NCBI RefSeq assembly: GCF_029945705.1
Contig: NZ_JAQSDC010000017.1
Coordinates: 1 to 35,259, forward strand
Length of the DNA: 35,259 nucleotides
Direction of reading: 5' to 3'
Source: Methylotenera sp.
GTDB lineage: Bacteria > Pseudomonadota > Gammaproteobacteria > Burkholderiales > Methylophilaceae
Positions 1 to 7,887 of the stretch are shown piece by piece (positions within the stretch are counted from its first letter, which is position 1; every line of letters starts with the position of its first letter). The notes below the pieces were generated by a model. That model made no database searches. It saw only the letters and a program-made list of their open reading frames with translations, and was not told where the DNA came from. A program made the translations under genes and the position numbers.

Positions 1-518
1 AATCAGCGGTCACGTTGGACCGTTTTTACTGGTCACGATGGGCCATAATACCCAACTGATATTAATATGGCATTAAAGTTTGCGCGCGAACGCTTTAGCC
101 AACTTAAACAAAATACAAACCATCAGCAAGATACTGACCGCATTATCAAAAACCATGCTTCCAGAAAAAATAGTAGTCAAAAGCGCACAACTAAAGCGAA
201 AAAAATACTCACTACTGAAAAAACTGCGAACAACACAACAGCACTTCAAAAATCACTTTTTTAAATCTAACTAACCATCCTACTTAATGGTTTTTAGCAT
301 GATTTCATATTTTGCTTAAAATAGCATTAACCGCGTTTAAACTATCACCTGCATGTAATTTAACTTTTAATAAGCCAAACCAATAAGGCTTTGTGCTTTT
401 ATAAATGTGCTATTTTGTAGTATTTGCGCCGCTTTGTATTAAATAGCGTGTGGAAATACTTTAATAGCGGACTGCAAAATAAACAGTAATTAATAGTTGC
501 TTATGGAATTTTAATGAC
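1..518. other. Left-edge stretch without a supported gene
   Basis: No convincing coding region. A 65-codon open frame at 67-264 is Lys/Asn/Thr-rich, has no domain-like pattern and no clear ribosome binding site, so it is not called. From 265 the DNA is AT-rich and probably contains the promoter of the gene starting at 519. The only structure seen is the direct repeat at 8-44, listed separately. Confidence 0.5.
8..44. repeat. Imperfect 14-bp direct repeat, possible IS21-family end
   Basis: GGTCACGTTGGACC (8-21) and GGTCACGATGGGCC (31-44) match at 12 of 14 positions and start 23 bases apart. IS21-family elements typically carry several short direct repeats of this kind near their ends, so this may be the end of an element lying mostly left of the window. 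No transposase is visible here, and the family assignment is an inference. Confidence 0.3.
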
Positions 519-1874
519 ATGACTGAATTAAAAACATCTTTAAAAAAAATATGGGCCAAATTAGCGGCAATCTATGGCAGCAGCATTATTCTGTTTATGT
601 TTTTGATGCTGGGTTTTATAGCGATCATTTGCCTTGCAGTATTTTTATTTTTTAATTCTGCGGCACCCACTAGCTTAACTATTACAGCGGGTGATGAAGG
701 TAGTGTTTATCAAAAAAATGCACTGAAATATAAAGCGATTTTGGCTAAACAAGGTGTAAAGCTTAATATACTGGCATCCAATGGTTCTATTGATAATCTC
801 AGTAAGTTGGCTGACAAGCGCATAAACGTTGATATTGGTTTTGTGCAAAGTGGCGTGGTCGGTAGTATTAAGACAGATAAACTAATGTCGCTTGGTAGTA
901 TTGCCTATCAACCCATGATGATTTTTTATCGTGGTGAAAATAAAAACTTGATTGCAGATTTTGCTGGTGAACGATTGAATATAGGTGAGCTCGGTAGTGG
1001 TACCCATTCTTTGGCATTGAATATGCTGAAAGAAAATGGAATTTTACCGGGTGGTAGTACGAAGTTAATTGAGAAACCAAGTCTAAATCCAGTGGATGAT
1101 TTATTGCAGGATAAGATTGATGCAATTTTTGTGATGGGGGATTCTGTATCAACACAATTGATTAAAAACTTGGTCAAAACGCCAGGCATTAATATCTTTA
1201 ATTTTGATCAAGCGGATGGCTATACAAGGCGTATTAAATATTTACATAAGTTGGTTTTACCTAAGGGCTCAATTGATTTAGGAAAAAATATTCCTGTAAA
1301 TGATTTAAATCTGGTTGCACCTACGGTTGAATTAATCGCCCGCGATACCTTACATCCAGCATTGTCTGATCTGTTATTGGATGCTGCAAACGAAGTACAT
1401 GGTTCGGCAACTTTATTTGTGAAAAGTGGAGAGTTTCCAAATCTAACTACTCAGGAATACCGAGTCAGCCCAGATGCAACCCGCTATTACAAATCTGGTA
1501 AAAGTTTTCTGTATCGCGATTTTCCATTTTGGATGGCCAGTTTTATTAATAGAATGCTGGTGGTTTTGGTCCCATTATTGTTGATATTGATACCTGTCAT
1601 AAAATTAGCACCAAGTATCTATCGCTGGAAAATTCAACTATCAATCTATCCTTTTTATCGAGCCTTACTTGAGCTCGAGAAAGATGCGTTTGGTACAACC
1701 AATGATGTAGATAAGCGCCAAGAAATAATGAATAATCTAGATCAGCTAGAAGAAAAGTTAAGTAATATAAAAATACCAGCCGCCTTTGCAGATATGTTTT
1801 ATGGACTGCGTGGGCATATTAATTTTGTACGTACAAGGCTGTTGGCGGAACAAATTTCAGATGCAACTGAATAA
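519..1874 (+). CDS. TAXI-family solute-binding protein, membrane-anchored
   Basis: A 451-residue protein of the TAXI/NMT1-like periplasmic binding family used by TRAP transporters. An N-terminal hydrophobic segment (about 20-47) is followed by a binding domain (about 50-320) with the family pattern TITAGDEGSVYQ, then a repeated IGF/IGELGSGTHS-type strand-loop region. A second hydrophobic segment (about 343-362) and a charged tail of about 85 residues follow, which ordinary secreted binding proteins lack. The start at 519 is chosen because the ATG at 513 runs into a stop two codons later. No TRAP membrane subunit is adjacent, so it is either an orphan receptor or works with a distant permease. 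The substrate cannot be read from the sequence. Confidence 0.8.
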   Translation: MTELKTSLKKIWAKLAAIYGSSIILFMFLMLGFIAIICLAVFLFFNSAAPTSLTITAGDEGSVYQKNALKYKAILAKQGVKLNILASNGSIDNLSKLADKRINVDIGFVQSGVVGSIKTDKLMSLGSIAYQPMMIFYRGENKNLIADFAGERLNIGELGSGTHSLALNMLKENGILPGGSTKLIEKPSLNPVDDLLQDKIDAIFVMGDSVSTQLIKNLVKTPGINIFNFDQADGYTRRIKYLHKLVLPKGSIDLGKNIPVNDLNLVAPTVELIARDTLHPALSDLLLDAANEVHGSATLFVKSGEFPNLTTQEYRVSPDATRYYKSGKSFLYRDFPFWMASFINRMLVVLVPLLLILIPVIKLAPSIYRWKIQLSIYPFYRALLELEKDAFGTTNDVDKRQEIMNNLDQLEEKLSNIKIPAAFADMFYGLRGHINFVRTRLLAEQISDATE

Positions 1875-1894
1875 TACAAATAAAAGGATTTAAT

Positions 1895-2252
1895 GCGCTG
1901 TCCTATATAACTATCACATATGTTGTTTAACCCATTGTTTTATTTTTAATAATTGTGCTTGTGGTGTTGGTTTGTTAAAACACCACAAGCACTCCTTTAA
2001 AAAACAAAACGAAATTAGCCTTTGTCACACCGTTAAATTTACGCATGTGACGCTTAGCTTGATTCCAAAAATTCTCTATACCATTGATGTGGTTTTTTTG
2101 TCTGCAAACAGTTTCGAGTAGTTAATTCGATAGTGCTCGAAATCAGAAACATCCAACACATTATAACCACGCCAGCTATCAGAATAAACAATACTTTCTG
2201 CTCTTTCTCATGCCGTCATTGTAAAATTTTATGTGTTATCTAGGACAGCCCC
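1895..2252 (-). mobile_element. Internally deleted IS1595-family element
   Basis: Both ends are preserved as an inverted repeat: CTGTCCTATATAAC at 1898-1911 and the complement of CTGTCCTAGATAAC at 2235-2248 (13 of 14). Between them lies only the 3' part of an IS1595/IS1016/ISXO2-type transposase gene. The element is about 360 bp where an intact one would be about 700-1000 bp. No clear 8-bp target duplication is visible. It sits between the TAXI gene and the Anbu gene. Confidence 0.75.
1914..2211 (-). pseudogene. IS1595-family transposase remnant, deleted and frameshifted
   Basis: Read on the minus strand, the start codon (2211) and first codons (MRKSR) are joined directly to the C-terminal part of the transposase. 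That part shows the family patterns YSDSWRGYNVLDVSDF, NHINGIENFWNQAKRHMRKF and KECLWCFNKP. These fall in different frames: one shift lies at the deletion joint, one in a run of seven T (plus strand, near 2093-2099), and one in the triplets encoding KECLW. The gene ends at a TGA at 1914-1916. It cannot make an active transposase. Confidence 0.8.
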
Positions 2253-2271
2253 TAAATTATTTAAGCATTAG

Positions 2272-3000
2272 TTAACACCAATCAGGATTTGGAATTTCAG
2301 CAAAGACTTTGCGTAAACCCTCGCCCCAATGTTGGCGTACCGAGAGAAAGTAAGGGTCGTCTTTAGCTACGCGGTGATTGTAATCAATGCTAAGTTTATT
2401 ATTTCTATACACCAACACGTCAACTGGTAGATCAACAGACACATTGCTGCGGATAGTCGAATCAAATGAGATGAGTACACATTTAAGCGCGTCTTCTAGG
2501 CCACATTTGTAGTTAATCACACGGTCTAAAATCGGCTTGCCGTACTTGGTTTCACCAATTTGAAAGTAAGGCGTTTCTTGGCTGGCTTCAATGAAGTTGC
2601 CCGCAGAGTAAATCTGGAACAGCCGCGTTGGTTCACCCGCAATTTGCCCAGCAAACAGAACGGAGATATTGAAGTCGGTATTGTGGTGACGCAAATGTTC
2701 AGCATCTTCTTTGTGTACAGTACGTATAGCCATACCAACCAAGCGTGCAGCATCGAACATATCTGAGGCATTGAGTAAGTGATGTGTTTCGTTGTTGGCG
2801 ATGTCTTTATGCAAGTGCTGTAATACCGCTTGAGTTACCGCTAAATTACCTGCAGTGAGCATCACCATCGTGCGCTCACCTGGCACTTCAAAAGTAGTCA
2901 TTTTAGGAAAAGTAGCGACTTGGTCAACACCCGCATTAGTACGGGTATCAGACGCCATGACTAATCCAGATTCCAATAGTATTCCAACACAATAAGTCAT
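2272..3000 (-). CDS. Anbu proteasome-like NTN hydrolase
   Basis: A 242-residue protein of the Anbu family, the bacterial ancestral beta-subunit relative of 20S proteasome and HslV. Removal of Met1 would expose the nucleophile Thr (N-terminus TYCVGILLESGLVMASDTR). In mature numbering Asp17 (in ASDTR) and Lys32 (in ATFPK) fit the proteasomal catalytic set, and there is no propeptide, as usual for Anbu. It is transcribed away from the fused ATP-grasp/alpha-E gene at 3202 and shares its 201-bp upstream region. Anbu genes are typically found beside alpha-E, cp-ATP-grasp and transglutaminase genes, as here. The substrate is unknown; a role in degrading or trimming peptide-tagged products has been proposed for the family. 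No good ribosome binding site is visible before the ATG. Confidence 0.92.
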   Translation of the reverse strand: MTYCVGILLESGLVMASDTRTNAGVDQVATFPKMTTFEVPGERTMVMLTAGNLAVTQAVLQHLHKDIANNETHHLLNASDMFDAARLVGMAIRTVHKEDAEHLRHHNTDFNISVLFAGQIAGEPTRLFQIYSAGNFIEASQETPYFQIGETKYGKPILDRVINYKCGLEDALKCVLISFDSTIRSNVSVDLPVDVLVYRNNKLSIDYNHRVAKDDPYFLSVRQHWGEGLRKVFAEIPNPDWC

Positions 3001-3024
3001 AAATGCAGCTTGATAAATAAAGCA

Positions 3025-3057
3025 TTAATCATAACTTTTTAATGATTAAACAAGCAA
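3025..3057 (-). promoter_or_regulatory. Candidate promoter with overlapping inverted repeat before Anbu
   Basis: On the minus strand TTGCTT (3057-3052) and TATGAT (3033-3028), separated by 18 bases, resemble a sigma-70 promoter for the Anbu gene. A perfect inverted repeat, TTAATCAT (3025-3032) and ATGATTAA (3042-3049), covers the -10 box and part of the spacer, the usual place for a repressor operator. The region also lies upstream of the divergent gene at 3202. This is pattern reading only. Confidence 0.35.
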
Positions 3058-3201
3058 CTTGTTTGCGCTGTAAATCGCGCTAAATCAGGCTCCATTTAGG
3101 TGATGTTATGTAATTCTTTGTTAAAACGCATCTCTAGTGATGCAACTTAACCGCTAAGCTGAATTTAAGCTTAAAATGTGCTTAGGTTTTTGAGAGTACA
3201 C

Positions 3202-5793
3202 ATGGCAACTTCAAATCAATATTTGCAAGCTTCAAAAGCTAATACTTGGCTAGGGAATACGGCTGGCTATTCGGCGGGCGCAAGCATGCTAGATGAAATG
3301 CTCGATCAATCTGGCAAGGTTCGTCCGCATTGGGCATATTATATTCAAGCTTTACAAAAATTAGGGCAGGGTGAAGTTAGTTTAAGGCAGAATGAAATTC
3401 ACAAGTTACTCCGCGAAAACGGCGTCACTTACAATGTGTATGGCGACCCTGACGGCAGCAGTCGGCCTTGGCAGCTAGATTCTGTTCCCTTGCTGCTTGC
3501 TAATGAAGAGTGGCGAGATATTGAACTTGGTCTGCTAGAGCGTGCAGAACTGCTAAATCTGATTCTGACGGATATTTACGGGCCACGCGAGCTGATTCGG
3601 CAAGGCTTGTTACCAATAGAGATGTTGTTTAACCACAGTGGCTTTTTACGCGCTTGTGACAAAGTTAAAATACCTGGTAAACATCAATTAGTGCTGTACG
3701 CGGCAGATTTAGCACGCGGCCCTGATAATCGCATGTGGGTCATTGGCGACCGTACCCAAGCGCCTTCAGGTGCTGGATATGCCTTAGAAAACAGGCTGGC
3801 GATGTCGCGCGTGTTTCCCAATATTTTTCGTGACACACAAGTACAACGATTAGATGGCTTTTTTCAATCGTTGCGCCATGGCATGCAAGAAATCGCACCG
3901 CAAAATGCTGATGCGCCTAGAGTGGTTGTGCTGACGCCAGGGCCGTTTAATGAAACCTTTTTTGAGCATGCTTATTTAGCTTCACATCTAGGCTATCCAT
4001 TGGTTCAGGGCGATGACCTGACCGTGCGCGATGGCTTTGTTTGGTTGAAATCACTCAACGGCTTGCAGCGCGTGGATGTCATTATGCGTCGTATGGACGA
4101 TGTGTTTTGTGATCCACTTGAGTTACGTGATGATTCGCGCTTAGGTATTCCGGGTTTGCTAGAAGTGGCGCGCAGAGGCAATGTGACGATTGCTAATCCT
4201 TTAGGTAGTGGTGTATTAGAAAGCCCAGGTTTATTGCCATTTCTGCCAAGAATTGCGGAATACTTTTTGGGTAAGAAGCTACGTTTACCCAGTGCTGCTA
4301 CATGGTGGTGCGGTCAGCCCAAGGAGTTAGATTATGTGCTGAACAATCTGCATAAATTAGTGATTAAGCATATCTGTCGCGGTGCCATGACTTCGGTTTT
4401 TGGCAGCCAGTTGAGTCGGCAACAAATCACTTATTGGCGCGATCGCATTCGTGCCAACCCAGCATTTTTTGTGGGGCAAGAACATGAAGTGTTTTCTACC
4501 GCGCCCTCATTGGTGGATGGCCATTTAGAACCGCGTCAGTCATTGATGCGCTGCTTTATGGTCGCCCAAGAAAGCGGTTATAACCTGATGCCTGGCAGCC
4601 TTACACGCAGCGCGACGCAAACTGGTGATGTGCTAGTTTCAAGTCAGTTGGGCGCCATGAGTAAAGACACTTGGATAGTTGGCGGCACTAGCACGCAACA
4701 AACTAACGTAACAGCAAACAGACATAGCGAACTTGTTGGTAGCAGTTACTCCAGCACACTTTCTAGTCGCGTTGCCGAAAACCTGTTTTGGGTAGGTCGT
4801 TATGCTGAGCGCACAGAAGGTAGCATTCGCCTGCTTCGCACTACGGTTAAAAAACTTTATATCAACCCAGATAATAGTAATGTGCATTTTCAACATAGTT
4901 TGCATACTATTTTGCGCAGCCTCACCAACATTACCAATACTTACCCTGGCTTTTTAGGCGATTCAGAGAGTGATAATGCAACTGCACTATTGCAAACGCC
5001 AGATGGCGAACTGCTGTCATTGATGTTAGATGAAGAAAAAATTGGCAGTATTGCCAATAATCAGCGTAGCTTGGTGCAAGCGGGTTATACCGTACGTAAT
5101 TTGTGGTCATCAGATACGTGGCGGGTGATGGACGAGATAAAGTCGCACTTAGAACAATCGCAGCAACTCACTGAATCTACGCTGTGGAATATTCAAGAAC
5201 ACATGGATCGACTAATCACCGCGCTATCCGCGTTCAGTGGCTTGATTATGGAAAGCATGACGCGTGGCAATGGCTGGCTGTTTCTAGATATAGGCCGTCG
5301 TTTAGAGCGCGCTTTGTTGCTTATTTCACTATTACGAAGTTGCTTCTCTACCGCGCAAGCTTCAGGCACAGAACAACTATTGATGGAGTCTTTGCTGGAA
5401 ACCAGCGATAACCTGATTTGCTACCGTGAGCATTATCGCAACAGCATAGAGCTACCTTCATTTATTGAATTGCTGATGTTAGATAAAAATAATCCACGTT
5501 CTTTAGCCTATCAATTTAACCGCATTCAAGAACACGTGAGCAAAATGCCGCGTAAGCAAAGCAATGCACAGCTAAGTGTAGAAGAGCGCCTGATATTAGA
5601 AGCTTGTAGCTTATTAGATTTAACCAATTTAAACGACTTGATTAAAACCACAAAAGGGCACGTGCGTGAGAATTTAGATCAAACACTCAGCCGCTTGTAT
5701 TATTTAATCGCTACATTATCCGACAGCATAACTGCGACCTACTTCAAACACGGGCAGTTGCAACACTCACTCAATGAAGTCAGACCAGTTTAG
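3202..5793 (+). CDS. Fused circularly permuted ATP-grasp / alpha-E protein
   Basis: An 863-residue two-domain protein. Residues about 30-490 are a type-2 circularly permuted ATP-grasp domain (DUF404/DUF407) with the family patterns TPGPFNETFFEHAYLA, VDVIMRRMDDVFCDPLE and LANPLGSG-like ANPLGSGVLESPG. Residues about 520-850 are an alpha-E (DUF403) helical domain beginning SSRVAENLFWVGRYAERTEG. The start is set at ATG 3202 (GAGAG upstream) rather than the in-frame GTG at 3178, which would add eight atypical residues. Compared with the stand-alone paralogue at 17424-18863, Lys389 is kept. However, the Gly-rich loop GSGGYGM is replaced by HICRGAM (390-396), and the acidic EDN before RTPSG is GDR (182-184). 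ATP binding may therefore be altered. It probably forms an operon with the transglutaminase gene 11 bp downstream. Confidence 0.9.
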   Translation: MATSNQYLQASKANTWLGNTAGYSAGASMLDEMLDQSGKVRPHWAYYIQALQKLGQGEVSLRQNEIHKLLRENGVTYNVYGDPDGSSRPWQLDSVPLLLANEEWRDIELGLLERAELLNLILTDIYGPRELIRQGLLPIEMLFNHSGFLRACDKVKIPGKHQLVLYAADLARGPDNRMWVIGDRTQAPSGAGYALENRLAMSRVFPNIFRDTQVQRLDGFFQSLRHGMQEIAPQNADAPRVVVLTPGPFNETFFEHAYLASHLGYPLVQGDDLTVRDGFVWLKSLNGLQRVDVIMRRMDDVFCDPLELRDDSRLGIPGLLEVARRGNVTIANPLGSGVLESPGLLPFLPRIAEYFLGKKLRLPSAATWWCGQPKELDYVLNNLHKLVIKHICRGAMTSVFGSQLSRQQITYWRDRIRANPAFFVGQEHEVFSTAPSLVDGHLEPRQSLMRCFMVAQESGYNLMPGSLTRSATQTGDVLVSSQLGAMSKDTWIVGGTSTQQTNVTANRHSELVGSSYSSTLSSRVAENLFWVGRYAERTEGSIRLLRTTVKKLYINPDNSNVHFQHSLHTILRSLTNITNTYPGFLGDSESDNATALLQTPDGELLSLMLDEEKIGSIANNQRSLVQAGYTVRNLWSSDTWRVMDEIKSHLEQSQQLTESTLWNIQEHMDRLITALSAFSGLIMESMTRGNGWLFLDIGRRLERALLLISLLRSCFSTAQASGTEQLLMESLLETSDNLICYREHYRNSIELPSFIELLMLDKNNPRSLAYQFNRIQEHVSKMPRKQSNAQLSVEERLILEACSLLDLTNLNDLIKTTKGHVRENLDQTLSRLYYLIATLSDSITATYFKHGQLQHSLNEVRPV

Positions 5794-5804
5794 CGAAATT
5801 CAGC

Positions 5805-6701
5805 ATGCACTATAAAATCACTCATATCACCAAGTACGATTACACAGATAAAGTTTCACTGTCATACAGCGAAGCGCGCCTGATGCCAAGAAACTGCAAG
5901 AATCAACAAGTGATTTCATCCACACTAGATATAGAACCCTATGCGGCTGATTTCCGTATTCGCGAAGACTTCTTTGGTAATCATGTAGCGTATTTTTCTA
6001 TGCAGCAAGCGCACCATGCTTTCACCATTACAGCTGTAAGCGAAGTACAACTGCAAGAAAACCCAGCTCAGCTAGATTTCTATCAAGGCTATACTTGGGA
6101 AGCGGTACGTGATTTATTGGCTCAGCAAACGCACTCTACAAAACAAACAGCAGATACGCTCGATGCCCGCCAATATACTTTAGACTCGCCTTTGGTTGCC
6201 GTCACCACGGAGCTGGCAGAATATGCGACCTTATCTTTCACGCCAAGTAGATCAATCACCGGTGCAGTGAATGATTTAATGCAACGTATTTATAAAGACT
6301 TTACTTTTGACCCAGACTTTACCACCCTCGCCACGCCACTTGCCACCGTGCTAGAACACAGAAGAGGCGTTTGTCAGGATTTTGCGCACCTTGCAATCGG
6401 CTGTTTACGTTCAGTAGGTTTAGCGGCACGATACGTCAGTGGTTACATAGAAACCCTACCACCCGCAGGTGAAGCCAAGCTGATTGGTGCCGATGCCTCG
6501 CATGCTTGGTTCTCAGTCTATGTGCCAGAACAAGGCTGGATAGATTTTGACCCCACCAACAACCAAATGCCCAATACTCAACACATCACATTAGGCTGGG
6601 GACGGGACTACGCAGATATTACCCCACTAAAAGGCGTGATATTTGGCGGTCAGCAGCATGAGTTAGATGTGTCGGTGCATGTAGAGTGTTTGATGGAATG
6701 A
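5805..6701 (+). CDS. Transglutaminase-like protein of the Anbu/alpha-E locus
   Basis: A 298-residue protein with an N-terminal bacterial transglutaminase-associated beta domain (about 2-85) and a transglutaminase-like cysteine protease core. The triad is intact: Cys190 in GVCQDFAHL, His233 in SHAWFSVY, Asp249 in DFDPTNN. There is no signal peptide, so it is expected in the cytoplasm. It begins 11 bp after the ATP-grasp/alpha-E stop codon and is very likely co-transcribed with it. In this neighbourhood such enzymes are thought to act as peptidases or amide-transfer enzymes on the ligase product; the real substrate is unknown. It resembles the protein at 15582-16418, in which the Cys is lost. 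Confidence 0.88.
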   Translation: MHYKITHITKYDYTDKVSLSYSEARLMPRNCKNQQVISSTLDIEPYAADFRIREDFFGNHVAYFSMQQAHHAFTITAVSEVQLQENPAQLDFYQGYTWEAVRDLLAQQTHSTKQTADTLDARQYTLDSPLVAVTTELAEYATLSFTPSRSITGAVNDLMQRIYKDFTFDPDFTTLATPLATVLEHRRGVCQDFAHLAIGCLRSVGLAARYVSGYIETLPPAGEAKLIGADASHAWFSVYVPEQGWIDFDPTNNQMPNTQHITLGWGRDYADITPLKGVIFGGQQHELDVSVHVECLME

Positions 6702-6785
6702 ATGATTCTGATAAGAGTAGTTTTTGGAGTGTAGCTCCTGTTTCGAATGCCAGCTTAGGTACCATGCAGGCGATTTTAGAAACAA

Positions 6786-7799
6786 TTAACCAGTTAAGAC
6801 TAAATGCAAATTTTTTCTTGCTATATCGTTAGTAATTTTTGGTTCCAGAATCTTAGTTACAAAAAGTACTTGGCAATATGTGATTAAAGTTGCACCTAGT
6901 ATAGTTATTGGGAATTTAATGAACCACACAAGATGCACTGCCCTTATTAGCGGGATATGCCACATATAAATCCAGATACTATTTTGAGCAATAAACAACA
7001 CTAACCTATTCAATCTAAGCTCAACAGTATAGGCGTAGAGCCGTTCTGAAAAAATCCATAGGCTAGCTCCAACAAAAAGAGCATAAGAAAAATAATAGCT
7101 GGTTGGAGGATATTTAAATTCTTGAGTCTGTTTAAAACCACCTGTTTTAAAAATGAGATAAAGTGAGTACGTAGCAAACACAATTAAGAAAATGCCAGCA
7201 AGAAATGCTATTGCTTTTGTTTTTAATAAAGGCATACGCAACCCTAGTGCAAAGACGCAACCATAGCCCACAAGTAAAAAAATACTTTGTAGAGTAAAAG
7301 ATTCGGTGGTATTTATTTGACGAACGCTATAGTTGAAAGCAAAGAACTCGTATATTAAATATATTCCGAATAATCCACTTAAATAGATAGGGCTTGAAGT
7401 CTGCTTTTTATTCAACCAATATAAAACAGGCGCTATAAGTGCTACTAGTAAGAAAACTCTTATCACCCAAACATAGCCAATACCGCTGAGTAACGTATAT
7501 GAGTTAAATATGACCTCGTAAGGTTCTTTATTGATGTGTAATAAATTGATTTGGGTAACTGAAAAATATATGGTGAGGAAAATCCAAACTGGCAAGACCA
7601 GCCGTTTAAAGCGCTTCCATACGTAAGCGAGATAATTCTCACCTTTGTAAGATATACCAAATACTGCGCCTGAGAGAAGTACCATTAATGGAACATCAAA
7701 GTTTCGAAGCTGGAAAATAATTGGTCCAGGTGATGAGTGCGCTAGGATAATCATTGAAAGACCAATAAATCGTAGTAAATCCAGTTTTTCAAATCTCAT
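6786..7799 (-). CDS. Acyltransferase-3 family membrane protein
   Basis: A 337-residue integral membrane protein of the acyltransferase-3 (OafA/NodX-like) family. The N-terminus has the family pattern with Arg10 and His21 (LDLLRFIGLSMIILAH), and about ten hydrophobic segments follow. Members move acetyl or other acyl groups onto surface sugars; the acceptor cannot be predicted. It is visibly more AT-rich than its neighbours and sits alone between the transglutaminase gene (convergent) and the PEP carboxylase gene (same strand), with no polysaccharide genes nearby. It may be a later insertion between the two halves of the peptide-ligase system. An 8-bp inverted repeat (ACTATAAC/GTTATAGT, 7827-7850) lies just before the start. 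Confidence 0.82.
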   Translation of the reverse strand: MRFEKLDLLRFIGLSMIILAHSSPGPIIFQLRNFDVPLMVLLSGAVFGISYKGENYLAYVWKRFKRLVLPVWIFLTIYFSVTQINLLHINKEPYEVIFNSYTLLSGIGYVWVIRVFLLVALIAPVLYWLNKKQTSSPIYLSGLFGIYLIYEFFAFNYSVRQINTTESFTLQSIFLLVGYGCVFALGLRMPLLKTKAIAFLAGIFLIVFATYSLYLIFKTGGFKQTQEFKYPPTSYYFSYALFVGASLWIFSERLYAYTVELRLNRLVLFIAQNSIWIYMWHIPLIRAVHLVWFIKFPITILGATLITYCQVLFVTKILEPKITNDIARKNLHLVLTG

Positions 7800-7887
7800 A
7801 TTTTGAAGTCCATTAAGTATGTCGGGACTATAACTACATATTGTTATAGTTGAAAGACAGAAGCTAAAATAAGCCTAAAATGACTGC

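Noticed and set aside
67-264. 65-codon open frame at the left edge
   Set aside because: Lys/Asn/Thr-rich without domain-like pattern, overlaps another frame of equal length, and has no clear ribosome binding site.
7827-7850. Inverted repeat ACTATAAC/GTTATAGT as terminator of ppc
   Set aside because: No T run follows on the minus strand; it may be an operator or chance, so it was only mentioned under the acyltransferase gene.
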